This document shows positions 24,443 through 31,964 of a stretch of 64,000 nucleotides of DNA, one piece after another. Location of the stretch: NCBI GenBank assembly GCA_964483405.1, contig CAZABC010000013.1, positions 1 through 64,000 of the forward strand, given 5' to 3'. The notes below the pieces were generated by a model, which made no database searches, was not told the origin of the DNA, and worked only from the letters and a program-made list of their open reading frames with translations. The position numbers and the translations under genes are program-made. Positions within the stretch are counted from its first letter, which is position 1, and every line of letters starts with the position of its first letter. The stretch is from CAZABC01 sp964483405. Its GTDB lineage: Bacteria > Chloroflexota > Limnocylindria > Limnocylindrales > CSP1-4.

Positions 24443-25579
24443 CTACGGGACCGTGACCTCGATCGCCGCCGTCTGCCCGAGGAGCACCTTCTGCCCGTCG
24501 AGGACGCCGATCGCCTGGACGCGGTAGCTGAACGTGTCGCCCGACGCCACGGCCTCGTCGGTGAGGCTCGTCGTGCCGGCATCCTCGACCACGGCGATGA
24601 GCTCGGTCCCGTCGGTCCACGGCAGGTACGAGGGGTTCGAGCCCGTCGAGCGGACGACCTTGTAGTAGACGAACCCGTCGCTGCCGCAATCCTCCCAGTC
24701 GAGGACGACGCCGTCGGCGGTCACCTCGACATCGAACCCGAGGGCGTACGGCTCGGGCGTCGGCTCGGGCGAGGGCTTCGGCTCCACCGCCGGGACGGCG
24801 ACCTTGGCGACGCCGCTCGCCGCGAGGATCCGGTAGCCGGTCTCGCTCTTGGCGACGGCGAAGACGCGGTAGTACCACGTCTTGCCGCCGGGGACGTCGG
24901 CGTCCTTGGCGATCGTCGTGTCGCGGTCGTCGATCGCGGCCACGAGCGCGTCGCCCTCGCCGAGGGGCCACGCGGCGGTCGCGTCCTTCGACCGGACGAC
25001 CTTGTACCAGGCGAACCCGTCGCCGCCGTAGCGCGACCAGTCGAGGACGACGCGGCCGCCGTCGGTCGACTTCGCGGCGAGCTCGAGCCAACCGGCCTTC
25101 GCCGTCGGCTCGGGCTTCGCCGTCGGCTTCGGCTCGGGCTTGGCCGTCGGCTTCGGGGTCATCGTCGCCTCGGGTTTCTCGGCCGTCGGCTCGTCGGCGG
25201 CGTCGGGCTTCTCCGTCGCCTCGGGCGGCTCCGTCTTCGCCGGCTCGTCGGTCGGAACGGGCTTCTCGGTGGGATCGGTCGTCGCCTGGCCGGTGTCGCC
25301 GTCGCCCCTGGCGCTGTCGTCGCCCTTGCCGGGCTCGTCGACCCCGGCGGGCTTCGACGCCTGGTCGGCGGCCGGCGCGGGCTCGCGGCCGGTGTCATCG
25401 GTGAGCACCGGGCGAAGGGCGCCGGCTCCGAGGGCGATGGCCGTCACGAGGACGGCGGCGCCGAGCGCGGCCGGCAGCGACACGCCGAGCCGGGTGCCGA
25501 TCCGGGTCATCGTGACGGGTGAGCCGGAGGGCTCCGGCGGGGTCGCCCGATCGCGGTCGGTATGCGGAAGTCGATCCAT
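24443..25579 (-). CDS. membrane-anchored surface protein with two FN3-like repeats
   Basis: Not a known enzyme. The 378-residue product has a short cytosolic N-terminus, a membrane helix at about 32-55, a low-complexity Glu/Lys/Pro/Thr linker (about 62-160), and two homologous beta modules. Each starts RVVLDWSRYGGDGFAWYKVVRS (near 168) or GVVLDWEDCGSDGFVYYKVVRS (near 282), with Trp/Tyr core residues and a TWYYRV or TFSYRV strand, as in fibronectin type III-like domains. The same module ends the FecR-type protein two genes downstream. A GGGAG ribosome site precedes ATG 25579. Likely exposed outside the membrane and part of the same sigma-controlled unit. Confidence 0.75.
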   Translation of the reverse strand: MDRLPHTDRDRATPPEPSGSPVTMTRIGTRLGVSLPAALGAAVLVTAIALGAGALRPVLTDDTGREPAPAADQASKPAGVDEPGKGDDSARGDGDTGQATTDPTEKPVPTDEPAKTEPPEATEKPDAADEPTAEKPEATMTPKPTAKPEPKPTAKPEPTAKAGWLELAAKSTDGGRVVLDWSRYGGDGFAWYKVVRSKDATAAWPLGEGDALVAAIDDRDTTIAKDADVPGGKTWYYRVFAVAKSETGYRILAASGVAKVAVPAVEPKPSPEPTPEPYALGFDVEVTADGVVLDWEDCGSDGFVYYKVVRSTGSNPSYLPWTDGTELIAVVEDAGTTSLTDEAVASGDTFSYRVQAIGVLDGQKVLLGQTAAIEVTVP

Positions 25580-25748
25580 CGTGCTGCTCCCCGAGACCTG
25601 CCGGTCGAGCCGGCGGATGATGCCGATGGAGCCACAACGCGGGCCGGGCGCCACGGATTACGGCGCTCGGGCGTCCGATGGTCCCGACCGGGGGATGACC
25701 TTCGGGCAACCTCCGGCCGCCGGGCGCGACGTCCGGCGACGCTTGGCG

Positions 25749-25754
25749 TACCAT
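25749..25754 (+). promoter_or_regulatory. -10 element (TACCAT) of lipoprotein operon
   Basis: TACCAT lies 43 bases before ATG 25798; the leader contains a GAAGGAG ribosome site. Confidence 0.5.
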
Positions 25755-25797
25755 CGCCCCGGCCCGGGCGGCCCGTCCGGAGCACGAAGGAGCCACG

Positions 25798-26412
25798 ATG
25801 TCCCGCATCGCCCGTGTCGCCGCCTTCGCCGCGCTCGCGACGGTCGCCGTCGTGGTCGCGGCCTGCTCGTCGGGCGCGACCCCCGCGCCGTCGACCGCCC
25901 CGTCGATCCGCCCCTCGACCGATCCCGGCGGGGTCACCGCCGAGGCCCTCGCGTCGACGATCCCGACCCAGGTCGGCGACATCGAGCTGACCGTCACGTC
26001 GGGCGACCTGCCGACCCTCGAGGACGACCTGCCGAACTACGACGACCTGGTCCTCAACCTGCGCAACGCCGACATCGAGCCCGAGGACGTGCTCGGCGCG
26101 ATCGGCAAGCCGACCGACGGGAGCGCCGACCCGCGGGTCGGCGCGCTCCAGATCATCGGGGCGCCGCCCGGCGGCATCGGCCTGCTCGGGCTGATGGAGG
26201 CCTGGGTGTCGTCCATCCCCGGGGCGACGACGACGAACGGGAACGTCGGCGGGAAGCCGGTCGTCATCGCGACGTTCGACGACGGTTCTGCGCCGCTGTA
26301 CTACTACCTCAGCGACCGGGTGCTGAGCGACCAGGAGATCGCCGACACGATGTACTACGTCCGCTCGGCGGACGAGGCCGTCGCCGCGGAGGCGCTCAGC
26401 CTGCTCCCGTGA
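25798..26412 (+). CDS. secreted lipoprotein of unknown function (first of pair)
   Basis: The 204-residue product has a lipoprotein signal peptide with lipobox VVAAC (Cys23), a Pro/Ser/Thr stretch (24-40) and an acidic globular domain with no recognised family; NGNVGGKPVVIATFDDGSAPLYYYLSDRVL near 142-170 looks like a paired-strand core. GAAGGAG precedes the ATG. The next gene overlaps its stop and encodes a protein of the same design, so the two probably act together at the membrane surface. Confidence 0.8.
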   Translation: MSRIARVAAFAALATVAVVVAACSSGATPAPSTAPSIRPSTDPGGVTAEALASTIPTQVGDIELTVTSGDLPTLEDDLPNYDDLVLNLRNADIEPEDVLGAIGKPTDGSADPRVGALQIIGAPPGGIGLLGLMEAWVSSIPGATTTNGNVGGKPVVIATFDDGSAPLYYYLSDRVLSDQEIADTMYYVRSADEAVAAEALSLLP

Positions 26413-27047
26413 CCAGCCGGCCGCTCCGCGTCCCCGCGCTCGTCCTCGTCGCGGCGATCGGCCTCGCGGCCGGCCTCGCCGGGTGCGGCGCGACCGCCAC
26501 CCCGAGCCCGACGCCATCCCCGTCGCCGGCCGGCGCATCGGCGTCTCCCGCGTCGCCGACGCCGGCACCGTCGGTCGACCTCCACGGCGCCCCCGATCTC
26601 GAGGCCCGCCTCACGACCGAGATCGGCGGCGTCGAGCTCGCGACCGTCAGCCTGACGGGCCCGGACTTCCTCGCGACCGGCTCCGCCGCCGCGCGCTCGG
26701 CATTCGAGGGGATGCTGGCCGAGCTCGGCAGCGGCCCGGACGACCTCGCCCTGGCCCAGGCGTCGGACCCGTCGGGCGCCCTCGTCTTCCAGGAGGGACT
26801 CCTCCGCGTGGCCGGCGCCGACCCGACCGAGCTGCTCACGCTCTGGGTCGCGTCCCAGCAGGCCGCGACGCAGAACCGGGTGCGGGTCAGCAACACGACG
26901 GTCGACGGCGTCGACCTCACCCTCGTCGAGGACCCGACGAGACCGGTCGGCGGCCGGACGTACGCGTTCGCCGACGGCGACACGCTCGTCCTCATCCTCG
27001 CCGACGACGAGGCGCTGCTCTCCGAGGCGCTCGCCGCCTGGGCGTAG
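26409..27047 (+). CDS. secreted lipoprotein of unknown function (second of pair)
   Basis: The 212-residue product starts with a GTG overlapping the previous stop (GTGA). It has a lipobox LAGC (Cys26), a Pro/Ser/Ala linker (28-58) and a domain with PDLEARLTTEIGGVELATVSLTGPDF near 62-90 and a TYAFADGDTLVLILADDEALLSEALAAW tail. The GG-V-L motif and DG-TLVLI-ADD ending parallel the IPTQVGDIELTVTSG and VVIATFDDG-LYYYLSD segments of the upstream lipoprotein, suggesting a diverged duplicate. No family recognised. Confidence 0.75.
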   Translation: MTSRPLRVPALVLVAAIGLAAGLAGCGATATPSPTPSPSPAGASASPASPTPAPSVDLHGAPDLEARLTTEIGGVELATVSLTGPDFLATGSAAARSAFEGMLAELGSGPDDLALAQASDPSGALVFQEGLLRVAGADPTELLTLWVASQQAATQNRVRVSNTTVDGVDLTLVEDPTRPVGGRTYAFADGDTLVLILADDEALLSEALAAWA

Positions 27048-27085
27048 CCCGGCCCCGGCGTCGCCGCCCGGTCGAGGCTCCGGCG

Positions 27086-27091
27086 TAGGAT
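27086..27091 (+). promoter_or_regulatory. -10 element (TAGGAT) of thiolase gene
   Basis: TAGGAT ends 6 bases before ATG 27098; predicted leaderless. Confidence 0.6.
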
Positions 27092-27097
27092 TGCGCC

Positions 27098-28327
27098 ATG
27101 ACCCGAGACCGCCATCGCCCGCTCCGCGACGCCTGGATCATCGACGCCGTCCGGACCCCGATCGGCCGCTACGGTGGCGCGCTCGCGGCCGTTCGCCCGG
27201 ACGACCTCGCGGCCGCCGTCATCGTCGCCGTCGTCGAACGGAGCGGGGTCGATCCGGCCGCGATCGAGGACGTCATCCTCGGCTGCGCGAACCAGGCCGG
27301 CGAGGACAACCGGAACGTCGCCCGGATGGCCGTCCTCCTGGCCGGACTGCCGGTCGAGGTCGGTGGGCTGACCGTCAACCGGCTCTGCGGCTCGGGCCTC
27401 CAGGCCATCAACAGCGCCGCCCACGCGATCGGGGTCGGCGACGGCGGCGTGTTCATCGCCGGCGGGGTCGAGTCGATGACGCGCTCGCCGTACGCGATGC
27501 TGAAGCCGGCCGAGCCGTACGCCCGGGGCACCCAGGAGCTCGTCGACACCACGCTCGGGTGGCGCTTCGTGAACCCGCGGATGGCCGACGCATACCCGCC
27601 GATCTCGCTCGGCGAGACGGCCGAGCGGGTCGCCGAGCGGTGGTCCGTCGGGCGCGAGCGCCAGGACGCCTTCGCCCTCGAGAGCCAGCGCCGCGCCGTC
27701 GCGGCGATCGAGGGCGGCCGGTTCGACGGCCAGCTCGTACCGATCGCCGTCCCCCAGCGGAGGGGCGAGCCGCTCGTCGTCGCGCGCGACGAGCATCCGC
27801 GGTCCGACACCTCGGCCGAGGCCCTCGCCCGACTCCGGCCGGCGTTCACGACCGACGGCACGGTCACCGCCGGCAACTCGTCGGGGATCAACGACGGCGC
27901 GTCGGCGATCCTCCTCGCCGAGGCCGAGCAGGCGCGCGCCCTCGGCCTTCGGCCGATGGCCCGGGTCGTTTCGACCGCGATCGCCGGCGTCCACCCCGAC
28001 GTCATGGGCATCGGCCCGGTCCCGGCGGTTCGGAAGGCGCTCGAGCGGGCCGGGCTCGGCGTCGAGGACCTCGACCTCGTCGAGATCAACGAGGCCTTCG
28101 CCTCGCAGTCGGTCGCCTGCATGGACGAGCTCGGCCTGGACCCGGCCCGGACGAACGTCAATGGCGGGGCGATCGCCCTCGGCCACCCGCTCGGCGCCAG
28201 CGGCGCCCGCCTCGTGACGATGCTCGTCCACGAGCTGGCTCGGACCGGCGGCCGCTACGGCCTCGCGACCATGTGCGTCGGGGTCGGGCAGGGGATCGCC
28301 ACCGTCGTCGAGCGCATCGACGGCTAG
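27098..28327 (+). CDS. acetyl-CoA C-acyltransferase (thiolase)
   Basis: Thiolytic cleavage of 3-ketoacyl-CoA or, in reverse, condensation of acetyl-CoA. The 409-residue product has the acyl-accepting Cys97 in NRLCGSGLQAI, the NEAFA motif near 329, GGAIALGHPLGASGAR near 356-371 (catalytic His) and the second Cys in MCVGVGQG near 392. It is standard length, resembling PcaF/AtoB-type enzymes; chain-length preference cannot be read. It stands alone between a lipoprotein pair and an iron-sulfur carrier. Confidence 0.93.
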   Translation: MTRDRHRPLRDAWIIDAVRTPIGRYGGALAAVRPDDLAAAVIVAVVERSGVDPAAIEDVILGCANQAGEDNRNVARMAVLLAGLPVEVGGLTVNRLCGSGLQAINSAAHAIGVGDGGVFIAGGVESMTRSPYAMLKPAEPYARGTQELVDTTLGWRFVNPRMADAYPPISLGETAERVAERWSVGRERQDAFALESQRRAVAAIEGGRFDGQLVPIAVPQRRGEPLVVARDEHPRSDTSAEALARLRPAFTTDGTVTAGNSSGINDGASAILLAEAEQARALGLRPMARVVSTAIAGVHPDVMGIGPVPAVRKALERAGLGVEDLDLVEINEAFASQSVACMDELGLDPARTNVNGGAIALGHPLGASGARLVTMLVHELARTGGRYGLATMCVGVGQGIATVVERIDG

Positions 28328-28383
28328 CGCGACGAGCCGAGGTCGCCCCGCGCCGCGCCGATGCAGAACGCATACCGGGGCGC

Positions 28384-28412
28384 TTGTCGAATCTCGTTGC
28401 GCTGCGTACGAT
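28384..28412 (+). promoter_or_regulatory. sigma70-type promoter of iscA/erpA-like gene
   Basis: TTGTCG (28384-28389) and TACGAT (28407-28412) are separated by 17 bases. A leader of about 60 bases follows, with AAGGAGG at 28462-28468. Confidence 0.6.
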
Positions 28413-28479
28413 GCGGACTCCGGCATCCGAGCCGCCGGCCACGCCGTACGCCGCCCGTCCCAAGGAGGACGTCCGCCAG

Positions 28480-28860
28480 ATGATCGAGTCCCAGCCGAGC
28501 CTCGTCAGCCTCACCGACGCCGCCGCGACCAAGCTCCGCGAGCTGACGGCGGAAGAGGCGAACCCCGCGATCGGCCTCCGGGTCTACGTCTACAGCGGCG
28601 GCTGCTCGGGCTACCGCTACGGGATGATGCTCGAGGACGCCCCGACCGGCGACGACCGGGTCATGGAGGCGAACGGGGTCCGGGTCTACGTCGACGAGAA
28701 CAGCGCCCGGTACCTCGGCGGCTCGGAGATCGACTACGTCGACACGCTGATGGGCGCCGGCTTCACCGTGAACAACCCGAACGCGGTCTCCGCGTGCGGC
28801 TGCGGCTCGAGCTTCCGGACCACCGACGACGCCGGGTCGCCGCGGAGCTGCGCCCACTGA
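28480..28860 (+). CDS. A-type iron-sulfur cluster carrier (ErpA/IscA/HesB family)
   Basis: Carries and delivers Fe-S clusters to apoproteins in the cytosol. The 126-residue product has the three family cysteines: Cys42 in GGCSGYRYGM, and Cys106 and Cys108 in ACGCGSSF. ATG 28480 is selected by the AAGGAGG site 11 bases upstream; the frame is open far upstream but non-coding in character. A short tail beyond the CGCG motif (about 18 residues, ending SCAH) is longer than usual. No isc/suf genes are adjacent. Confidence 0.92.
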   Translation: MIESQPSLVSLTDAAATKLRELTAEEANPAIGLRVYVYSGGCSGYRYGMMLEDAPTGDDRVMEANGVRVYVDENSARYLGGSEIDYVDTLMGAGFTVNNPNAVSACGCGSSFRTTDDAGSPRSCAH

Positions 28861-28930
28861 CGGCGCGACGCCGCCCGGGCGTTCGGGTCGCCGACCGAGC
28901 GGTCCCCGCCCGAGCCATCACCGACCGAAG

Positions 28931-28960
28931 GGCCGCCGGGATCCCGGCGGCCTCGTTCTT
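28931..28960 (+). terminator. Rho-independent terminator after the iron-sulfur carrier gene
   Basis: A perfect 22-base palindrome (28931-28952, GGCCGCCGGGA and its complement) is followed by TCGTTCTT. It separates the Fe-S carrier from the LON-domain gene. Confidence 0.7.
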
Positions 28961-28973
28961 CTCGGGCCGGGGC

Positions 28974-28979
28974 TAGACT
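28974..28979 (+). promoter_or_regulatory. -10 element (TAGACT) of LON-domain gene
   Basis: TAGACT ends 6 bases before GTG 28986; predicted leaderless GTG start. Confidence 0.55.
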
Positions 28980-28985
28980 GCCGCG

Positions 28986-29747
28986 GTGGCGACCGACCTG
29001 CCGCTCTTCCCGCTCCACACCGTGCTCTGCCCGGGCATCGCCCTGCCCCTCCACGTCTTCGAGCCGCGCTACCGGCTGATGGTCGCCCGCTGTCTCGCCG
29101 CGGACCGGCCGTTCGGCGTCGTCTGGATCCGCGACGGCCACGAGGTCGGCGGTGGCGAGCTCGCGATCGCGACGATCGGGACCTTCGCCGAGATCCGCGA
29201 GGCCGACCGACTGGCCGACGGCCGCTACGATCTCGTCGCGCTCGGGACCGAGCGGTTCCGGGTCGTCGCGGTCGACACGGCGAGCGAGCCGTACATCGTC
29301 GCCCGGGTCGCTCCGGTCGACGACGTGGTCGTCGACGAGGACCGAGCGGCCCGGCTGGCCAGGGTCGTGACCCGGCGCTTCGTCCGCTATGTCGCCGAGG
29401 TCACCGACGCGGCCGCGACCGACGCGAGCGACGACGCCGAGGACGACGGCGCGGAGGACCGGGACGCCGAGGCTCCCGCCGCTGCGTTCGGCGACGACGA
29501 GCTCGATCCCCGCGGCATCGTCGACCGCGCCCTGGCGATCCCGGCCGACCCGACGCTCCTGTCGCACCTCCTGAGCGGCATCGTCGAGCTCGACCTGCCG
29601 CGCCGCCAGGCGCTCCTCGAGGCGGAGACGACCGAGGCCCGCCTCGCCGCGCTCGCCGACGTCCTCGCCCGCGAGATCTCGTACCTCCACCAGCGGCTCC
29701 GGGTCTTCACGCCCGACCCGCGGGAGGCGGCGGTCCGCCGCAACTGA
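28986..29747 (+). CDS. LON substrate-binding domain protein
   Basis: Free-standing version of the Lon protease N-terminal domain, with no AAA or protease part. The 253-residue product opens with DLPLFPLHTVLCPGIALPLHVFEPRYRLMV (4-33), the hallmark of the domain, then a beta-barrel half (GTFAEIREADRLADGRYDLVALGTERFRV near 62-90). It has an acidic insert (about 143-165), and a helical half with GIVDRALAIPADPTLLSHLLS near 180. Such proteins are widespread, of unknown role; substrate recognition for proteolysis is a reasonable guess. Confidence 0.9.
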   Translation: MATDLPLFPLHTVLCPGIALPLHVFEPRYRLMVARCLAADRPFGVVWIRDGHEVGGGELAIATIGTFAEIREADRLADGRYDLVALGTERFRVVAVDTASEPYIVARVAPVDDVVVDEDRAARLARVVTRRFVRYVAEVTDAAATDASDDAEDDGAEDRDAEAPAAAFGDDELDPRGIVDRALAIPADPTLLSHLLSGIVELDLPRRQALLEAETTEARLAALADVLAREISYLHQRLRVFTPDPREAAVRRN

Positions 29748-29787
29748 GCCGTCCGGCGGCCGCCGGTGGCGGGCGCCCCCGGAGGCG

Positions 29788-30621
29788 TCAGGCGAGCTCA
29801 GCCCGCCGCTCGCGGCCGGCGGCACGCAGGGCGACCTCGATGAACGGGCGCAGCCGGGAGGAGATCTCGAGCTGTGTCCGGCGGAACGCGGCGAGGCGCT
29901 GCTCGTCGGTGCCCTCCACCTCGGACGGGTCGTCGAGGCCCCAGTGGAGCGTGTTGTCCGAGCCGGGGAACACCGGGCAGGTCTCGCGGGCCCGGTCGCA
30001 GACGGTGATGACGTAGTCGAAGGTCTCATCGAGGAACTCGTCGATGACCTTGCTCCGGGCGCCCGACCAGTCGATCCCGAGGTCGGCGAGCGCACGGATC
30101 GCGTACGGGTTGACGCGCGTGGCCTCGGTGCCGGCCGAGGCGACCTCGAAGTCGGCGCCGCCGTAGTGGCCGAGGAGCGCCTCGGCGATCTGGCTGCGCG
30201 CCGAGTTGTGGGTGCAGACGAACAGGACGCGGATCGGGCGGTCGGACACGGGCGGTCTCCTCCGTCTGGCGCGGCCGACGGCCGCGATGGTCAGCTCCAG
30301 GTCGAGCAGCTCGCCCTCCAGCCGGTCGAGGTCGTCACGCTGCCGGGCGATGGCCCGACGCTGGTCGGCGAGCAGCGGGGCGAGGTCGAGGTCGACGGCG
30401 CCCTGCTCGAGGCACAGCCGGGCGAGCCGTCCGGCGTCCTCCGGGCCGAGCCCGAGGCGCCGCAGCGCGACGACGAGACGGAGCCGCGCGACGTCGGCCT
30501 CCCCGTACTCGCGATAGCCGTTCGCGCGGCGGGCGGGCGCGGGCAGCACGCCGACCTGCTCGTACCAGCGGACGGCCGTCGGGGCGATCCCGACGCGACG
30601 GGCGAGCTCGGCGATGCGCAT
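29788..30621 (-). CDS. MerR-family regulator fused to thioredoxin-type arsenate reductase
   Basis: A 277-residue two-domain protein. Residues 2-70 are a MerR winged helix (MRIAELARRVGIAPTAVRWYEQ, NGYREYG) and about 83-115 form the usual dimer coiled coil. Residues 129-277 are a low-molecular-weight-phosphatase-fold ArsC with Cys136 in CTHNSARSQ, Cys208 and Cys215 in VCDRARETC. The intervals 72 and 7 equal Cys10-Cys82-Cys89 of the S. aureus plasmid pI258 enzyme, so the full redox relay is present. It probably reduces arsenate and also senses it or arsenite. No arsenite pump lies nearby. The promoter has MerR geometry (see next). Confidence 0.88.
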   Translation of the reverse strand: MRIAELARRVGIAPTAVRWYEQVGVLPAPARRANGYREYGEADVARLRLVVALRRLGLGPEDAGRLARLCLEQGAVDLDLAPLLADQRRAIARQRDDLDRLEGELLDLELTIAAVGRARRRRPPVSDRPIRVLFVCTHNSARSQIAEALLGHYGGADFEVASAGTEATRVNPYAIRALADLGIDWSGARSKVIDEFLDETFDYVITVCDRARETCPVFPGSDNTLHWGLDDPSEVEGTDEQRLAAFRRTQLEISSRLRPFIEVALRAAGRERRAELA

Positions 30622-30628
30622 GGATGAG

Positions 30629-30659
30629 ATCCTAAACCTTCGAGTCAGTCGAAGGTCAA
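30629..30659 (-). promoter_or_regulatory. MerR-type promoter/operator with 19-bp spacer
   Basis: On the minus strand TTGACC (30654-30659) and TAGGAT (30629-30634) are 19 bases apart, the overlong spacer that MerR proteins correct by DNA twisting. The spacer carries the dyad CCTTCGA-N5-TCGAAGG (30637-30655). The ATG at 30621 is only 7 bases after the -10 box. Strong evidence for autoregulation of the MerR-ArsC gene. Confidence 0.8.
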
Positions 30660-30741
30660 GCGGCCGTCACCCCGACCGGGTGCGACGTAACGATCCCGCA
30701 AGGGAGTCGGGCGCATCCTCGGGCCGTCTCCTCCTTTCTCG

Positions 30742-30776
30742 CGTCGGGGCCCGGGCGATCCGCCCGGGCCCCGACG
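30742..30776. terminator. perfect 16-bp hairpin downstream of metallophosphatase
   Basis: CGTCGGGGCCCGGGCG and its exact complement flank a 3-base loop. It lies 13 bases after the minus-strand phosphatase stop. There is no U-tract on that strand, but the stem is the strongest in this part of the window and probably ends or processes the transcript. Confidence 0.6.
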
Positions 30777-30788
30777 TCCGGCCGGCGA

Positions 30789-31724
30789 CTACGTGCCGGT
30801 CGCGATCGACGGGCGGACCCGCGCCACCCAGGCGTCGACGATCGCCGGGAGCTCCGCGTCGAAGCGGCGGATCCGCTCGGGGGTGACGGGCGCGTCCGTG
30901 ATCGCCCGCGGCTCGGCCGGCTCGGCCAGGAAGGTCGCGTCACGAAGGTCGCCGCCCGGGTCGAGCCGGGCGAGGGTGACCGTGCTGCCGCGCCAGGTGT
31001 CGATGTTGAGCGCGGCGCCCTCGTGGTGGAGCCGGGGTCGCTCGACCGGCGTGTGGCCGAAGACGACCCGCCCGATCCCGGCCGTCCGGTATGGCGTCCA
31101 GGCGTCCGCCTCGGGGAAGCGGTCGGGCGAGTCGAAGAACCCGTCGCGGATCCAGATGCGGTCCGCGCTCCGCTCGAACCGGTCGAGCTCCTGGAACGGC
31201 ACCGGCCCGCCGTGGACGAAGAGCACGTCGCGCCAGCGGGCATACGGCGCGAACGTCCAGAGCGTTGGCAGGAGGTCGGGCGCGAGCGCCTCGACCCGCG
31301 CCGCGAGCTCGTCCGGCGACCGGTCCGCCCACTCCTCCGGTCGCATCCCGACGGCGAGCAGGGTCGCCCCGCCGCCGAAGGTCATCAGCGCCCGGAAGAT
31401 CTCGGGTTCACCGCCGAGGCCGCCGAGGACCTGCGCCTCGTGGTTGCCCTCGAGGAGCGCCACGTGACCGCCGGCCTCCGCGGCGCGGTCGCGCAGCGCG
31501 GCGAGCCGACGCACCAGGCCGAGCGAGTCCGGCCCCCGGTCGACGACGTCGCCGGTCACGACGAGGGCCGTCCCCGGCGGCGCGATCCAGCGGTCGGCCC
31601 CGTCGGTCAGGCCGGCCCGGGCGAGCAGCCGATCGACCGGGCCGAGCTGGCCGTGCCAGTCGCTGCCCACCCAGACGGTGGAGTCGTCGGCGATCCGGAT
31701 CGGTGCGGCATCGGGCCAGGCCAT
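30789..31724 (-). CDS. metallophosphoesterase (calcineurin-like)
   Basis: The 311-residue product has the full metal-ligand set: D-x-H in GSDWHGQ (near 21-27), GDVVDRG near 58, GNHEAQ near 94, VHGG near 174 and GHTP near 230. This is the Ser/Thr protein phosphatase/ApaH-like order, so protein phosphatase or bis-nucleoside polyphosphate hydrolase are both possible. Start MAWPDAAP at 31724 is supported by TACGCT 9 bases upstream on the minus strand. It is monocistronic, between the MerR-ArsC gene and the maturase. Confidence 0.88.
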   Translation of the reverse strand: MAWPDAAPIRIADDSTVWVGSDWHGQLGPVDRLLARAGLTDGADRWIAPPGTALVVTGDVVDRGPDSLGLVRRLAALRDRAAEAGGHVALLEGNHEAQVLGGLGGEPEIFRALMTFGGGATLLAVGMRPEEWADRSPDELAARVEALAPDLLPTLWTFAPYARWRDVLFVHGGPVPFQELDRFERSADRIWIRDGFFDSPDRFPEADAWTPYRTAGIGRVVFGHTPVERPRLHHEGAALNIDTWRGSTVTLARLDPGGDLRDATFLAEPAEPRAITDAPVTPERIRRFDAELPAIVDAWVARVRPSIATGT

Positions 31725-31733
31725 GTCGGGCGG

Positions 31734-31739
31734 AGCGTA
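31734..31739 (-). promoter_or_regulatory. -10 element (TACGCT) of metallophosphoesterase
   Basis: TACGCT on the minus strand ends 9 bases before ATG 31724. Confidence 0.45.
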
Positions 31740-31820
31740 CCCGCCCGCTGGCGACCGCGCCGCGCAGCGTGGCGCCGCGCGGCATCGCACCGTCCGGCGG
31801 CCGGCAGAGCCCGCCTTGAC

Positions 31821-31946
31821 GTGGTCGTCGAGCCGGACGCCCGCGTCAGCGCCGACATCCGGGCGGTGGCCGGGCGGGTCGCCGGCGTCGTCGGCGCGCT
31901 GCCGCGGGATGCGACGACGCGCCGGGAGCGACGCGGCCGCGCCTGA
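31821..31946 (+). CDS. possible small open reading frame (41 codons)
   Basis: GTG-initiated, with strong G/C bias at the third position and a plausible helix-forming product (VEPDARVSADIRAVAGRVAGVVGALPRD). No -10 box or ribosome site is seen, and it lies antisense to nothing known, in the 240-bp gap between two minus-strand genes. It could equally be the remnant of a longer gene. Confidence 0.25.
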   Translation: MVVEPDARVSADIRAVAGRVAGVVGALPRDATTRRERRGRA

Positions 31947-31964
31947 TCCCCGCGCCGGCGACCG

